Source: Antedon mediterranea (Eukaryota; Echinodermata; Crinoidea; Comatulida; Antedonidae). From it: a stretch of 64,000 bases of DNA. The DNA lies in assembly GCF_964355755.1 (NCBI RefSeq), contig NC_092680.1:16283001-16347000 (forward strand), given 5' to 3'. Under the pieces are notes generated by a model that did not search any database, was not told where the DNA came from, and worked only from the letters and a program-made list of their open reading frames with translations. Both the position numbers and the translations under genes were made by a program. Positions 33,650-45,544 of this stretch are shown piece by piece (position 1 is the first letter of the stretch; each line of letters starts with the position of its first letter).

Positions 33650-34243
33650 CTAGAGGGTACTCCGAGAGTACAAACCTCCGCCTACTGTAAAATTCCCCAA
33701 CATAAAATGCCCCCTGAATATTTTTTTTTTTACATTTTTTTTTATTAGTTCTAAGTGTAAATATGTTAACTGCACACTACAAAGTTGTGGATGACAGTGT
33801 GTAATGGTTATGTGTCCAGCCTCTCACAGTTGAGATCGCTGGTTCAAGTCACACTGAGGGTTTTTTTTTTAATTATTTTTTTATTTATTTATTTTTTTTT
33901 TGTGGACATTGATCTTCCTTTAAAATTTAACCACAATTATATGATGTGTCATTGATTATTGTGGCTAAGTTTGGTGAGAATCGGATCAAAACTGTGGTCT
34001 CTAGGCAGTAAAATAGTTTTTTGTTAGTTGTGACCTTGACCTATGACCTTTCCCCCTCAAAGTCGAACTCGTCCGAGCTTTTTGGGCATAGATCATTGTG
34101 TCCAAATTTGGTTAGAATCGGATAAAAACTGTGGCCTCCAGGCTGTTCACAGACACACACACAGACATCCACACACACCCCCACACACACAAACACACAC
34201 ACAAATATACAGGGGTGAAAACATAACCTCCTTGGCGGAGGTA
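33650..34243 (+). mobile_element. 594-bp SINE-like insertion with tRNA-like segment
   Basis: Borders are fixed by the duplicate, which has an uninterrupted CAAATATAATGATT (29689) at this point. The insert starts CTAGAGGGTACTCCGAG and ends in a CCTCC-TTGGC-GGAGG hairpin. At about 33793-33860 it has a tRNA-like part: GTGTAATGGTTA as A box and GGTTCAAGTC as B box, followed by a T-run. Two copies of GAATCGGATnAAAACTGTGG lie downstream (33977 and 34115), then an (AC)n tract at 34148-34205. Confidence 0.75.
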
Positions 34244-35474
34244 ATAATGATTTCACGTATAACCCAAAATAAATGGTTCATTGTCTTTTCGGATCCAATT
34301 TCTGGAAAGAAATAAGATAAAGTAATTTTCAAGGGATAGGATAGGCAATTATCTAATAACTTCAGATTCTACAAACTTTTATTTTATTTACTCTCTATTT
34401 TTAAAACATATAATAGTAAATAGTGATATAATTAATATACAACTGATGAACAATGGACTATTTTAAGAACTTTACTAAGATATAAAATAGATAACTATTA
34501 TTAAGTAATGAATCACCTTTTACTATGAGAATAAATATAATTGTTAATTGAAAACCCATTGACATTTTTTCTTTCTCCAAAACCGGACGTTGAGCTAATT
34601 TATATTTATTTTAATATCTTTGAAATGTCTAGCCAGTTTGGATTGACGTATTATTATGCATTTATGTTCGACTACGCGGCCAATTTCCTACCAATTTATA
34701 GATGACGCAATATTGTGTCTCTACATCTATCCTAGATTATAAATTGTGAGTGGGTAAATTCTTGTCATTTTATTGGAGCAGTGGTTCTTGAAATAGAGGT
34801 GGGGTGTGGGGAGGAAATTGAAATTAGTGTCCTTTCTTTTGCAATACATTTAGCAAAATTTAGAGGAATAATTACCATTGAACTCAGGTGCGGACCTAGG
34901 GGTGTTGTCCACATATAGAAGGATCGGCCCTTGGGTTAATTGGGGAAAATCCATTACCGATCATCTATTAAACTGAATACAAATGTATATCTTAGAACAA
35001 TTTGCTCCTAGTTTGAATTCTTTCCGACCTTCTTCCGTTACTAGCGGAAGAGGTCAAAGGTCAAAATTGCTAAAAATAGGGTTTACGGTCAATTTTACAA
35101 AACAATTTCTCTTAGAGCTAATATAAATATATACATTGTGAACAATTTGACACCAAAATTATCTCACTACGTCCAGTATTTCCAGAAATATATCATGTTT
35201 TATGACAATAGTGGCAATTTTGTTTATGCTAATTATGCAAATTGCTCAATGCTGACAGCCGTCCAGTAAAAACATTATTCTTTCTGATGATATCAAGAAT
35301 CAAAATACATAAAAAAACTATAGAAAACATTGCAAGGTTAAACCTCTTGGCTGCCTGACTAGGAGATGTATCTCTCCCCTAATGAGAGTAATTGATTGAA
35401 ATCTATATTTATTGGTACTTAAAATAACTATTTTACCATTGATAATCCATCGTATATTATGAAGTTTGCAGTAT

Positions 35475-36010
35475 TTATACAATAGAAAGGAGGCCAACAC
35501 ACATTGTGTTCAGAAAAAACCCGTCATATGTGTCGTCGATTTGTTCATAATTATTGATTTTTTTTCCGTAATTTTTTCACAAACCATAATTTTACGTATA
35601 GTTTTATATTTCCGTGTAGTACCCTATTTATCTTCATTTCCGTATACGTCCATAATATAGTAGCAGAGCAAATTTTGCTTCTTTCTGCAAATTTGCTATC
35701 ATTATTTTCTTTGTTTTATATTTATTATTTATTGTAGTTTAGGATAAACAAAAATGAATTTTTGGAAATTGTGGTTTTTTAATTAACTGCTGACTTATTT
35801 AGCATTTATTTCAAAATAATACAATTTAACGTTTTACCCCCTCAATATTTATAGCAGCAGCTTCATATTTTGTTTTCTAACTTTTTTATAACATTATTTG
35901 ATAATAATAATTAATTTACATTAATTAATAGTTATTAGAATTTTTTACCGTACCAGAAGTACCTTCATCATTCGCATTGAACGCAAAAAATGTTATCGTA
36001 TTTTTATTCG
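35475..36010 (+). repeat. Dispersed repeat R1, inverted copy at 41680-42250
   Basis: Shared words in reverse order: TAGGGTACTACACG / CGTGTAGTACCCTA, AATTTTTGGAAATTGTGGTT, CTTCATATTTTGT and GAAGGTACTTTTGGTACGG. No coding signal. Confidence 0.75.
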
Positions 36011-36189
36011 CGTGTTTAAACATTATACTACAAGTTACAATAATAATTATTATTAGTAAGAAAACGTGTAATAACATGGTAGTATTTCAAACAAGCTACC
36101 CTCTCGGATTAATAATGGAACGATCCATTTGAAATATATCTGAGATCTGAGTTTTCTAGACACCCAAAACGATTATCCAGATACAATTC

Positions 36190-36760
36190 TATCTACAGAA
36201 TATTTATGACCCCTATCTGAATGTTTGGATGACGAAAGAGCCATTCCGGATGGTTTAATTTACAAGAAACAAAATTACCCATTTTGCTAAATTGTATTAT
36301 AATTAAATTGCATAATTTCTATAATTCGACTCGTCAATTAAAGGATTAAGTATTTAATAGTTTATCGTGCTTATAAATAAAGTCTTATTTGAGGCTTAAG
36401 GAGTGATCAAGTTGAAAGAGTCGGTCGATTTACTTTTTAACCAGCAGATTTAAACAGGCTGCGATTGTATTTGCATGGGTCGTATGTTGCATAATTTCTG
36501 ACTGTAGGCCTATTTCCTAAATTCAAATGAACCAACCCCTAAACTCTAAATCATTTTTACGCTGCAGCATAAAGAACAAACTATATTGAAATGCTTTTTA
36601 CTCAATATACAAAATAAAAATATTGTCAGAACTAAATCATAAACCAATCTGTAAAAGCAAATGGGTCATATTTAATTTAATTTAAACAGAAGCATTACTA
36701 CCGATGGTTTGTTCAAATTCAACACTGTAACTAATTCCTTACTATTCAATTAAAACGATA
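36190..36760 (+). repeat. Dispersed repeat R2, inverted longer copy at 45545-46560
   Basis: GGAGTGATCAAG, GAAAGAGTCGGT, CAATTAAAGGATTAAG and a TTCAAATTCAACACTG end recur inverted at 46560-45545. A partial third copy is at 2640-2760. Confidence 0.7.
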
Positions 36761-36812
36761 TTATAAAATAATCGTTATTTTACTATTACTATTACGGTTG
36801 AGATATAATTAA

Positions 36813-37545
36813 ACAAGGCCAACAGCCATTAAGTCGAGTTCTACAATGCATAGTGATACCGGACCGACAGACAAACAGACCGACAGACAGACAGACCGAC
36901 AGACAGACCGACCGACCGACATAGTGAACTATACTGACCGAAATTACTGAACATGTTTAAAAATGTTGAAATGTTTAAAAACATTTATATTTTTTTAATT
37001 TACACGTGCGTAGCCTGTCACTTTTGACGTGCTCGTATAACGTAATTTCGAGTTGAAAAGTAAGTCAAGAAAACAGAAATCGGGCAAGAAGAATGCGCAA
37101 TAACATTTAACGCGCAGTGCGCGCGCAAAAATCTGCGCACTCATGGCAATTTTGTAAACGCTTAAAATTGCCTGAAACGTACTCTTATTTCATCGAAAAT
37201 AAATTTTGAAAATTTTAAGCGCGCTTACGCATGCGTTACATGCGCTATGCACGTAATTGTATTGCCATTTGATGATTTATGCCCTGAAATTTATGAGTAC
37301 CAAATTTTATTTAATTGTGATTCATGGTTGTTAAGATATGATTACAAACGTGATTTCGTTAAATCGTGCGTAGACCGCGTAATTTTTTATTGCGCACCGT
37401 GAAAACATAACCACATCGATTCCTGGCCATAAGGAATATTCTGTGAAAAATTAACTTAGCTAGATTAAACTGATATCAAGATAAGGTCATAAAGCGATAA
37501 AACGCATAGTGATACCGGACCGACAGACAGACCGACAGACAGACC

Positions 37546-37576
<31 letters not shown>

Positions 37577-37617
37577 CGACCGACATAGTGAACTATAGAG
37601 TCGCTTCCACGCGACTA
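36813..37617 (+). mobile_element. 0.8-kb repeat with GACAGACC tracts at both ends, copy 1
   Basis: Starts ACAAGGCCAACAGCC, then AGTCG, ATAGTGATACCGGACC and a (GACAGACC)n tract ending CATAGTGAACTATA. About 500 bp of AT-rich and GCGC-rich unique sequence follow, then the same block (ATAGTGATACCGGACC, tract, CATAGTGAACTATA) again, ending GAGTCGCTTCCACGCGACTA. The ends carry short inverted AGTCGCGTG. No coding frame. Confidence 0.85.
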
Positions 37618-37915
37618 ATGTATTTTATATTATTATACTATTATATTGTTGAAAAATGGAATGTATTAACAAAGATACGTTCTAGTCTGATTATTAGGTA
37701 CCATGCACTAATGAAGCGGAGAATTTTTCTGTAGCGTTCCATTTAAAATTAATTTGTTTACAAAGTAATATTTTGCTGTGAAGGTCGTTAAATTCATTGG
37801 CGCCAGCAGTATTTCTTTTACTAATTTTCACAAAAAATCTAGCAACAAAACATTTTAACAATGATAACATGCCCTGCAACTCTGTAACCTGCTTTCCCAC
37901 TGTCGGTTTTTTTCT

Positions 37916-38016
37916 TCAGTCTTCCAAATGGACACTGTATTGATTGATGGAAAGTGCCTGTTTTCAGTTTCCTTTGGGGTTAAACCTATTATTTTAACTG
38001 CTCCCTTGTGTATAAA
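37916..38016 (+). repeat. Fragment shared with 18481-18577
   Basis: GGACACTGTATTGATTGATG and TTTTAACTGCTCCCTTGTGT occur in both places in the same order. Confidence 0.75.
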
Positions 38017-38200
38017 AAAAAAAAATAATCACTGAAAAGTTCTATTGGATGTCTTATTACTGAAACGGACACCGTTTTTTACACCACTAGCCAATCTGAT
38101 GGGCAGAATTTTGGGTTCGTAGGGATCAACATCTGAATATTAGCAGAGAGATATATTGAATGGAATACAAAGATTGTAAAGTAAATTAAAATAATAATAA

Positions 38201-38994
38201 ACAAGGCCAACAGCCATTAAGTCGCGTGCTACAATGCATAGTGATACCGGACCGACAGACAGACCGACAGACAGACCGACAGACAGACAGACCGACCGAC
38301 CGACATAGTGAACTATACTGACCGAAATTACTGAACATGTTTAAAAATGTTGAAATGTTTAAAAACATTTATATTTTTTTTAATTTACACGTGCGTAGCC
38401 TGTCACTTTTGACGTGCTCGTATAACGTAATTTCGAGTTGAAAAGTAAGTCAAGAAAACAGAAATCGGGCAAAAAGAGTGCGCAATAACATTTAACGCGC
38501 AGTGCGCGCGCAAAAATATGCGCACTCATGGCAATTTTGTAAACGCTTAAAATTGCCTGAAACGTACTCTTATTTCATCGAAAATACATTTTGAAAATTT
38601 TAAGCGCGCGTACGCATGCGTTACATGCGCTACGCATGTAATTGTATTGCCATATGATGATTTATGCCCTGAAATTTATGAGTACCAAATTTTATTTAAT
38701 TGTGATTCATGGTTGTGAAGATATGATTACAAACGTGATTTTGTTAAATCGTGCGTAGACCGCGTAATTTTTTATTGCGCACCGTGAAAACATAACCACA
38801 TTGATTCCTGGCCATAAGGAATATACCGTGAAAAATTGACCTAGCTAGATTAAACTGATATCAAGATAAGGTCAGAAAGCGATAAAACGCATAGTGATAC
38901 CGGACCGACAGACCGACAGACAGACAGACCGACAGACAGACAGACCGACCAACCGACCGACATAGTGAACTATAGAGTCGCTTCCACGCGACTA
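38201..38994 (+). mobile_element. 0.8-kb GACAGACC repeat, copy 2
   Basis: Near-identical to 36813-37617 across its full length; the tracts differ in repeat number. Confidence 0.88.
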
Positions 38995-39042
38995 AAAATA
39001 AAATTGGTCCACTGTAAACCAATATTAATTATAAATCCAGAA

Positions 39043-39356
39043 CTTATAGCAAAGAACTTATAACACAAGAATCTCCTGTTCTTCAATTTGCATTCAAAAC
39101 ACAGTATCGGAAGTACAGGGTTAAAAGGTCAAACTGGGCGACGCCATTTCACAGCATGGAGCAGCGCCCCCTCCAAACTAGAAAGTCAATTACTCTACCC
39201 CCTAGAGTATTAGCAGATCCCCTCTATGATTTTGACTTTCTAATTTGATGCGGGCGCCATACTCCATGGCTCACAATGGCGCCACCCATTAGCTCTATTC
39301 TATCCCACAATGCCTTTCGAAATGAGATTCTTGTGTTATAAGTTCTTTGCTTATAG
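39043..39356. mobile_element. MITE with about 33-bp inverted ends
   Basis: The ends are GCAAAGAACTTATAACACAA followed by GAATCTC, exactly inverted at 39326-39352. The interior also folds (AGAAAGTCAATT / TTTGACTTTCTA; CCATGGAGTATGGCGCC-like arms). About 314 bp, no coding. Confidence 0.82.
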
Positions 39357-39832
39357 ATAGTAAACAGGTTTTTTGTTTGTTACTGTTAATCATTGGGCTG
39401 TTAGTGACCTACATGGGGTACTGTACAGTACAACCACAGTGAAAGTTAACAATGTTGGTTTGTAGATCAGTGAATACTTGCTTTTAGCACAGTTAAGTTA
39501 AAATTAAAAGTCTAGATATACAGGTCAGAATGACAAAACTAAAATTGTCTACAGAATTGATTGATTATCATCGAAAAGAAGTGTTATGGAATAATACGTA
39601 GCCACACCTTGTTTCTTTTACAGTCGTTTTTCTTCTGCTTGCTTTTATTTAGTTCTCTTACCAACCATTATACAAAATAATCAAAACTTTCAAAAGTAAC
39701 GCTACATCCATTTTAATTTTAATTAACAATACACGTACAATATCACACTTGAATTCTGAATGATAAATGAACAGCAGAGCAGAGAAAGTATTTCAACACA
39801 AGGGTTGATATACAATTGAATATTGCTTTGAT

Positions 39833-39877
39833 CAGGGAGTTGTAAAAAAAGATAAATAATTATTTTACAACTCCCTG
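39833..39877. mobile_element. 45-bp CAGGGAGTTG insertion with 7-bp target duplication
   Basis: CAGGGAGTTGTAAAA at one end and TTTTACAACTCCCTG at the other, flanked by CTTTGAT on both sides (39826-39832, 39878-39884). Same ends as the 18-bp palindrome at 13044. Confidence 0.8.
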
Positions 39878-40725
39878 CTTTGATCAACACTAATGTACAG
39901 TTTTTGGCAAATCCTTGAATACCTATTAGACTAGTCCAGATAGTCATATTTCCACTCTAATAAGATGCTGGAGGCATTTCGTGTTAAAAGCGAAAAAATA
40001 TGTGTTTTAGGGTAATTTTGGGGTGCTAAATTCAAATCTGCTGTTTACCCGGCTCAATTTTTAGATCTTCACCCTTAAAATGTGAAAACAAAATGGCCGC
40101 CATTTCAGACTTATTTTGGCTTATAACTTGACTTTTAAGTGACGTAGCAAGTTAAAAATGGTATCTATACCCATATTTGTGATACTGAGGATTCCAAATA
40201 TATTGTTATTAAAGTTGTAAATATTCTATTTCAGCCGCCATGTTGAAATCCGATATGGCCGCCATTTTAAACGTATTTTGGCTTATAACTTGACTTCTAA
40301 GTGACGTAGCAAGTTAAAAATGGTGTCTATACCTATGTTTGTGATTATGAAGATTCCAAATATATTGTTATTAAAGTTGTAAATATTCTATTTCAGCCGC
40401 CATGTTGAAATCCGATATGGCCGCCATTTTAAACGTATTTTGGCTTATAACTTGACTTCTAAGTGACGTAGCAAGTTAAAAATGGTGTCTATACCTATGT
40501 TTGTGATTATGAAGATTCCAAATATACTGTTATTAAAGTTGTAAATATTCTATTTCAGCCGCCATGTTTGAAATCCAAGATGGCCGCCATTTTAAACATA
40601 TTTTGCCTTATTAACTAATTGACTTTTAAGTAACATAGTAGGTTAAAAATGATGTCTTTACCTATGTTTGTGATACTGAGGATTCTAAACAATAAAAATG
40701 ACGAAACCTGTGAGAATGAGAGAAA

Positions 40726-40798
40726 GCCCCTAACTGAGATTCGAACCCGGAACCTTCTGCTTGATATGCAGATGTTCTAACCATTAGACCACCGGGGC
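40726..40798 (-). tRNA. Decayed tRNA-like sequence (anticodon AUC), copy 1
   Basis: Read on the - strand: GCCCCGGTGGTCTAATGG, anticodon stem TCTGC/GCAGA with loop ATATCAA, and TTCGAAT T-loop. The acceptor has one mismatch and the T-stem is broken. Flanking words (GAATGAG, GGTATTGTTC-like) match copies 2 and 3. Confidence 0.55.
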
Positions 40799-41679
40799 TT
40801 TCATTGTATTGTTCCAATTCGATTGGACAGACTCTCGGTGGGGTATGGCTGAATGTATCTGTACATAGCTGTGCCTACTGTATACTGGTGGATGTATATA
40901 TTGCTGCTACTAAATTTGTCGAGTAATTTTACGTATCTCCTCCGAAACCGCTGAATGGTACGTGCTCACATTTGGTACACTTATGTTTCTTTTTATCAAT
41001 AAAATATTCTATTTCATCCACCATGTTGAAATCCAAGATGGCCGCCATCATTTTAAACGTATTTTGGCTTATAACTTGACTTTTAATTAACATAGCAAGT
41101 TAAAAATGGTTTTTATACCATAGTCCAGTAAAAGTATGGTTGCACCTAGAACAATTAATTGCAACAGAATTTCTTTTGTTTTGTCTGGTTGATATGGTCC
41201 AAATTAACATCATATCCAAAGTTTACCAAAATCGGACATCGGGAAGTGGGTTCATTAACATAAATTAAAAAGGCCGCCATTTACCATTTTGAAGTCTTGT
41301 ATATTATCTCCTTAACGGTTTAACTTATAGACCGCCTACTGTAAGTGCATTACAAGTAGTTATAAATGTATAGTTTACATTAGGCCTATAGCATTCGATT
41401 ATTTTTTTCTAGACCACCAGCCGATACGTAGGCCTACTCAACTGTATTAATACCACCTATTTACATTGATATATTTAGTTTCCTCAACAAATTGCTGTAA
41501 ATAAATATAGATAGAGCTATCAGGAGCGGTCGCAAGACTATTTTAAGAGGGTTTCCCAAAGACTCCAGGGCTGTAAACACTGAGTATTTGAGCAAGCAAA
41601 TTGTTAAATGACACCCCTTATAGATGGCCGCAAATGGTACTCTCGCACGTAAAATTCATGATAAATTTGTTTTCGTTCA

Positions 41680-42250
41680 ATGCGATGTCACGGGGAAGTC
41701 CCCGATGAAGGTACTTTTGGTACGGTAATACATTCTAATAACTGTACTCAATTAATGTAAATTAATTATCAATTAATAATTTTAAAAAGTTATACAAAAA
41801 ATATGAAGCTGTTGCTATAAATATATTGAGCGAAAGGTTAAATTGTATAATTTGGAATTTTAATTCATTTAAAAATGCTAAATAAAGTCAGATGTTAAAA
41901 CCACAATTTCCAAAAATTCATTTTTATTTATCCACTATAAACTTGACAAAAGTTTTGTTTTAAACCACACTCCAAATAAAACAAAGCAAATAATGATAGG
42001 ACATTTGCAGAAAGAAGCAACCTTTGCTCTGCTACCGGTATAACACGGTTCAAATTTCGGAACGTCTATAAATTACTACGGAAATTCGGCCTAATATTTA
42101 CGAACGTACGAAAATTAAGATAAATAGGGTACTACACGCATCGGAAATACAAAACTATACGCACAATTATGATTTGGCCTAAAAATTGGCCTTAGATTAT
42201 GGAAAACCCCAGGCAAAACGCAATAATTATGGACAAATCGATTATTAGCC
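41680..42250 (-). repeat. Dispersed repeat R1, inverted copy
   Basis: Reverse-oriented relative of 35475-36010; lies inside the 5.2-kb foldback. Confidence 0.75.
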
Positions 42251-42359
42251 TTGGCAATATGCCTAATATTTAAAAGGAATGAATATAAGCTATATTTCGT
42301 TTGTCGATGAATTTTTGAATTCATGTGTGAATGATTGATCCATTAGAGGTAATCTGTGA

Positions 42360-43676
42360 TGGCTCTAGTAACACTGCTATGCGTGGGTACTTTGTGACTA
42401 ACTTAGTATGCTACATACACGAGCCTAGATAGGGAAGATCTGTACTGTCGTTCATTGCGAGAGGAGGGGGAAGTCTGGTAATGTGTCATGAAAATTGTAA
42501 CAAGCCAGAGATGAAATAAAATCACTAACATTTAGCTGATTGTCGTTGTTTTAGTCGTCGTCAGAAGTTTATCGACCGACATCTATTTCTCATGTGTAGT
42601 AGAGCGTTTCTTTGATTGAATACTGTTGTTTGTATTATAACACAAGTTCATTTTGGATTTTCAGTAAATTACCAATGGTTTATTCAAATTCGTGTTTAAT
42701 TTCCCGATTGATCGTAATCAAAACGGTACTGGGTATGGTCTACTAGTTTTTCTGCTCCCAACCAGTACATCCATTCATAGAAGCTTTGATGAAGTAAGCC
42801 TACCTGGTGGTAACCATAGAACGGTTCCGAGATAACGACTATACCTCGGCTTTAGTCGACAGAAGTTTGAAAAAATTGTTAGAGATAGAGTATACGATGT
42901 TTGATTATGTACGTGTAGATGTGTGATTTGTTCTTTTATTCAAATGATGTTATTTATTTAATTAATAAACTTTTTTATACCAATTAATTGAATTATCGTA
43001 GATTGTATATTATGCGATAAATATTATTTAATAATTTTTTGATATATTATTGTTATTATTATTATATTAAGATATTTGTTAGTATAAATTAAAAAATATA
43101 GATATAAGGAAGAAAAGCAAAGAGATTATGGAGCGGCTGCACCAGAATATACAACACTAAGTATTGTAAAGTTATAATACTAAAAAAATTAGGCGATCTT
43201 GTCAAAGGTCAAGCGCCTTCAGCCTGCCACGTTTCGATATTCAATATTGAACTTGACCTGACGTGGTTCCACAATATCTTATTATGAAAATGGTAGAGTG
43301 TAGATAATTAATATTGATAACTATTAAATAAAAATATTTTGTTATTAAATATTATAATATGCAAAAAGTCTCGGTCTTACCTTCTTAAAAATAAATTTTG
43401 CTTGAGGATTAAAATAGTATTCGTTTCAGTATTGGTTTCAGTATTGATATGTTTCTGCGTTTATGGAAAAAATGTTTTTATATAGGTCTATGTTGAGAAT
43501 ATTATATATAGTAATTTTATAAATTCGTTTAATTTAATATGTCATATGTAATAATTAATTTGATAAATTCGTTTTATTCTATATGCTAAACAAATAATAA
43601 AGTAAAACAGCCAGAAAAGTTAGCAGAGCTTTCGGGCAACACTAGCCCTTCATCTTCATATATATATATATATATA
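42360..43676. other. AT-rich interior of the foldback, no gene seen
   Basis: No frame or repeat with a recognisable signal; a CTTTCGGGCAACACTAG patch near 43630 is followed by (TA)n at 43660-43677. Confidence 0.45.
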
Positions 43677-43788
43677 AAACACAAGAGGCAAAGAACATTA
43701 ATTCTAAACCGCCCGGTGATATACTGAAATTTAATTAATTAATTTGAAACGATAAAGATGAGGAAATCTGTGAGAATGAGAAAAAGTC

Positions 43789-43859
43789 ACCCCAACCGAG
43801 ACTCGAACTCGGACCGCCTGCTTGATATGCAGATGTCCTAGCCATTAGACCACTGGGGC
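43789..43859 (-). tRNA. tRNA-like gene with Glu-type body and AUC anticodon, copy 2
   Basis: 71 nt with full cloverleaf on the - strand: 7-bp acceptor with two G-U pairs, D stem GTCT/GGAC, anticodon stem TCTGC/GCAGG, loop ATATCAA (anticodon AUC, formally Asp), T stem CCGAG/CTCGG with loop TTCGAGT. The D arm TGGTCTAATGGCTAGGA resembles eukaryotic tRNA-Glu. T5 follows three bases after the 3' end. Embedded in a repeated unit, so it may be SINE-like rather than a working tRNA. Confidence 0.6.
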
Positions 43860-44152
43860 TTTCATGGTATTGTTCGAACTCGATTGTATAACGACTCTTT
43901 AACATTCTTGGCGTGGTACGGCGGAACAGCACTAGTCCTCAGTTGTACGCACGCGCAACAGAGATCAAATTGATACGCCCTCATCTTTCAGTATTTTTAT
44001 TCACGAGGCGGGATCTCCGAAGAGATACTTTTATATATATAAACACAAGAGGCAAAGAACATTAATTCTAAACCACCCGGTGATATACTGAAATTTAATT
44101 AATTAATTTGAAACGATAAAGATGAGGAAATCTGTGAGAATGAGAAAAAGTC

Positions 44153-44223
44153 GCCCCAACCGAGACTCGAACTCGGACCGCCTGCTTGATATGCAGATGT
44201 CCTAACCATTAGACCACTGGGGC
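44153..44223 (-). tRNA. tRNA-like gene with Glu-type body and AUC anticodon, copy 3
   Basis: As copy 2, but with a better acceptor stem (GCCCCAG with TTGGGGC, a single G-U pair) and D loop AATGGTTA. Anticodon loop ATATCAA is unchanged. TTTTT at 44145-44149 follows at once. This is the best preserved of the three copies. Confidence 0.65.
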
Positions 44224-44494
44224 TTTCATGGTATTGTTCGAACTCGATTGGATAACGACTCTTTAACATTCTCGGCGTGGTACGGCGGAACAGCACTAGT
44301 CCTCAGTTGTACGCACGCGCAATACATATATGGCGGCTGAAATAGAATATTTACAACTTTAATAACAGTATATTTGGAATCTTCATAATCACAAACATAG
44401 GTATAGACACCATTTTTAACTTGCTACGTCACTTAGAAGTCAAGTTATAAGCCAAAATAAGTCTGAATTGGCGGCCATTTTGTTTTTCACATTT

Positions 44495-44944
44495 TCAATT
44501 CAATTCATCGACATTTTTATTCCATAATCAAAATAAAAACATATACAAATACAATACAAATAATAAGATAATGGAATGGGATACAAAATAAGCACAAGTG
44601 CTTTAAGCATGTAACCCTAACAAAAAGATCAAACAATTAGTACACACAAAAAGAACAAACCAAAATAACATAATGTGATTTACTTAACTTAAATATTTCT
44701 ATTGTTATAATATTGCTTTAATCTCTGTTTAAACAAACTTAAAGTGGGGGATTGTTTTATAGAGTCTGTTAAATTGTTCCAAATATGTGGTGCTTGGTAG
44801 GAAATACATTGTTGTCCGACTTTGGTGCGTTTTAGTTGTGGACAGTAGTTTGACCTGTTTCTAGTTGAGTAATTATGGAATGAGGCAGATGTACTAAATA
44901 AGTTATTAAATGATTCAGATAATAGATTATGTTTATTATTATTT
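44495..44944 (-). pseudogene. LINE 3' fragment (C-terminal RT-protein end) nested in the foldback right arm
   Basis: The - strand reads STSASFHNYSTRNRSN, then RTKVGQQCISYQAPHIWNNL and SLFKQRLKQYY: the conserved C-terminal end of CR1/L2/RTE-like LINE ORF2 proteins. It interrupts arm sequence that is continuous at 40070-40090; ATTTT on both sides is a possible target duplication. Confidence 0.8.
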
Positions 44945-45544
44945 TAAGGGTGAAGATCTAAAAATTGAGCCGGGTAAACAGCAGATTTGAATTCAGCACC
45001 CCGAAATTACCCTAAAACACATGTTTTTTTTGCTTTTAACACGAAATGCCTACAGCATTTCATTTTTCTCAAATCTGGACTAGTCTATATGTTAAAATGT
45101 GCTCTCATTGTACAATAAATGTTCATTCACCTATATAGATGATAAGTGAAAGTTCCTGTTAGTAAAGAAAAAGATGATATACCGGAACTGTCCCCAGACC
45201 ACAAAGCAATCCATCATTGCTTTGCTCACTCCTTAAGATAGATAACTTAACATTCTTCTATGTGAATCACTCTTCCATATTTATTCTTATTACAATAAAG
45301 TTATTATAGTTCTAGATAGAACATTTGTATATGCGTCAAATACTGTTATCGATATGGCTCACAATCCTACAACCTTAACAACCTATACAAAAATTGTCCC
45401 TAAATTGCAAGCATATTGACATTCTATTCGAAAAGTAGGTCATTAGTAACCAAGTAAAGAAATAACTGTGGGATCCGGACCATCTTCTCTTGACATCCTA
45501 TCAATCAATACAAGTCCCTTTCGAAGATTGAATGAAAAAAAACG

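Larger units (their letters stand above)
33113..35474 (+). repeat. Segmental duplication, right copy
   Basis: Second copy of 29153-30776 in the same orientation; differs by substitutions and by insertions at 33650-34243 and 35251-35359 and about 60 bp near 34445-34510. Confidence 0.92.
43677..44332. repeat. Tandem 290-bp unit carrying a tRNA-like gene, two copies
   Basis: ACACAAGAGGCAAAGAACAT to GTACGCACGCGCAA occurs at 43677-43969 and 44040-44332 with few differences. Confidence 0.88.
39928..45086. mobile_element. 5.2-kb foldback element with tandem repeats in its arms
   Basis: The ends are inverted AGACTAGTCCAGAT, then GGCATTTCGTGTTAAAAGC, ATTGAGCCGGGTAAACAGC and the 163-bp repeat arms. 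The left arm (40087-40700) has four tandem copies of a unit containing GATGGCCGCCATTTT, TTGGCTTATAACTTGACTT and AAGTGACGTAGCAAGTTAAA, and one more lies near 41030. The right arm (44330-44480) has one copy. The middle holds tRNA-like genes, repeat R1 and AT-rich sequence. The right arm is interrupted by a LINE scrap. Confidence 0.75.

Noticed and set aside
34041-34332. Frames with CVCVCV or HTHTH
   Set aside because: (AC)n tract inside the SINE-like insertion.
38186-38368. Frames with VCRSVCRS (also 62302-62493)
   Set aside because: Translation of the GACAGACC microsatellite.
43735-44296. 65-codon frames with SGLMVRTSAYQAGG
   Set aside because: Artefacts of the tRNA-like genes read as protein.
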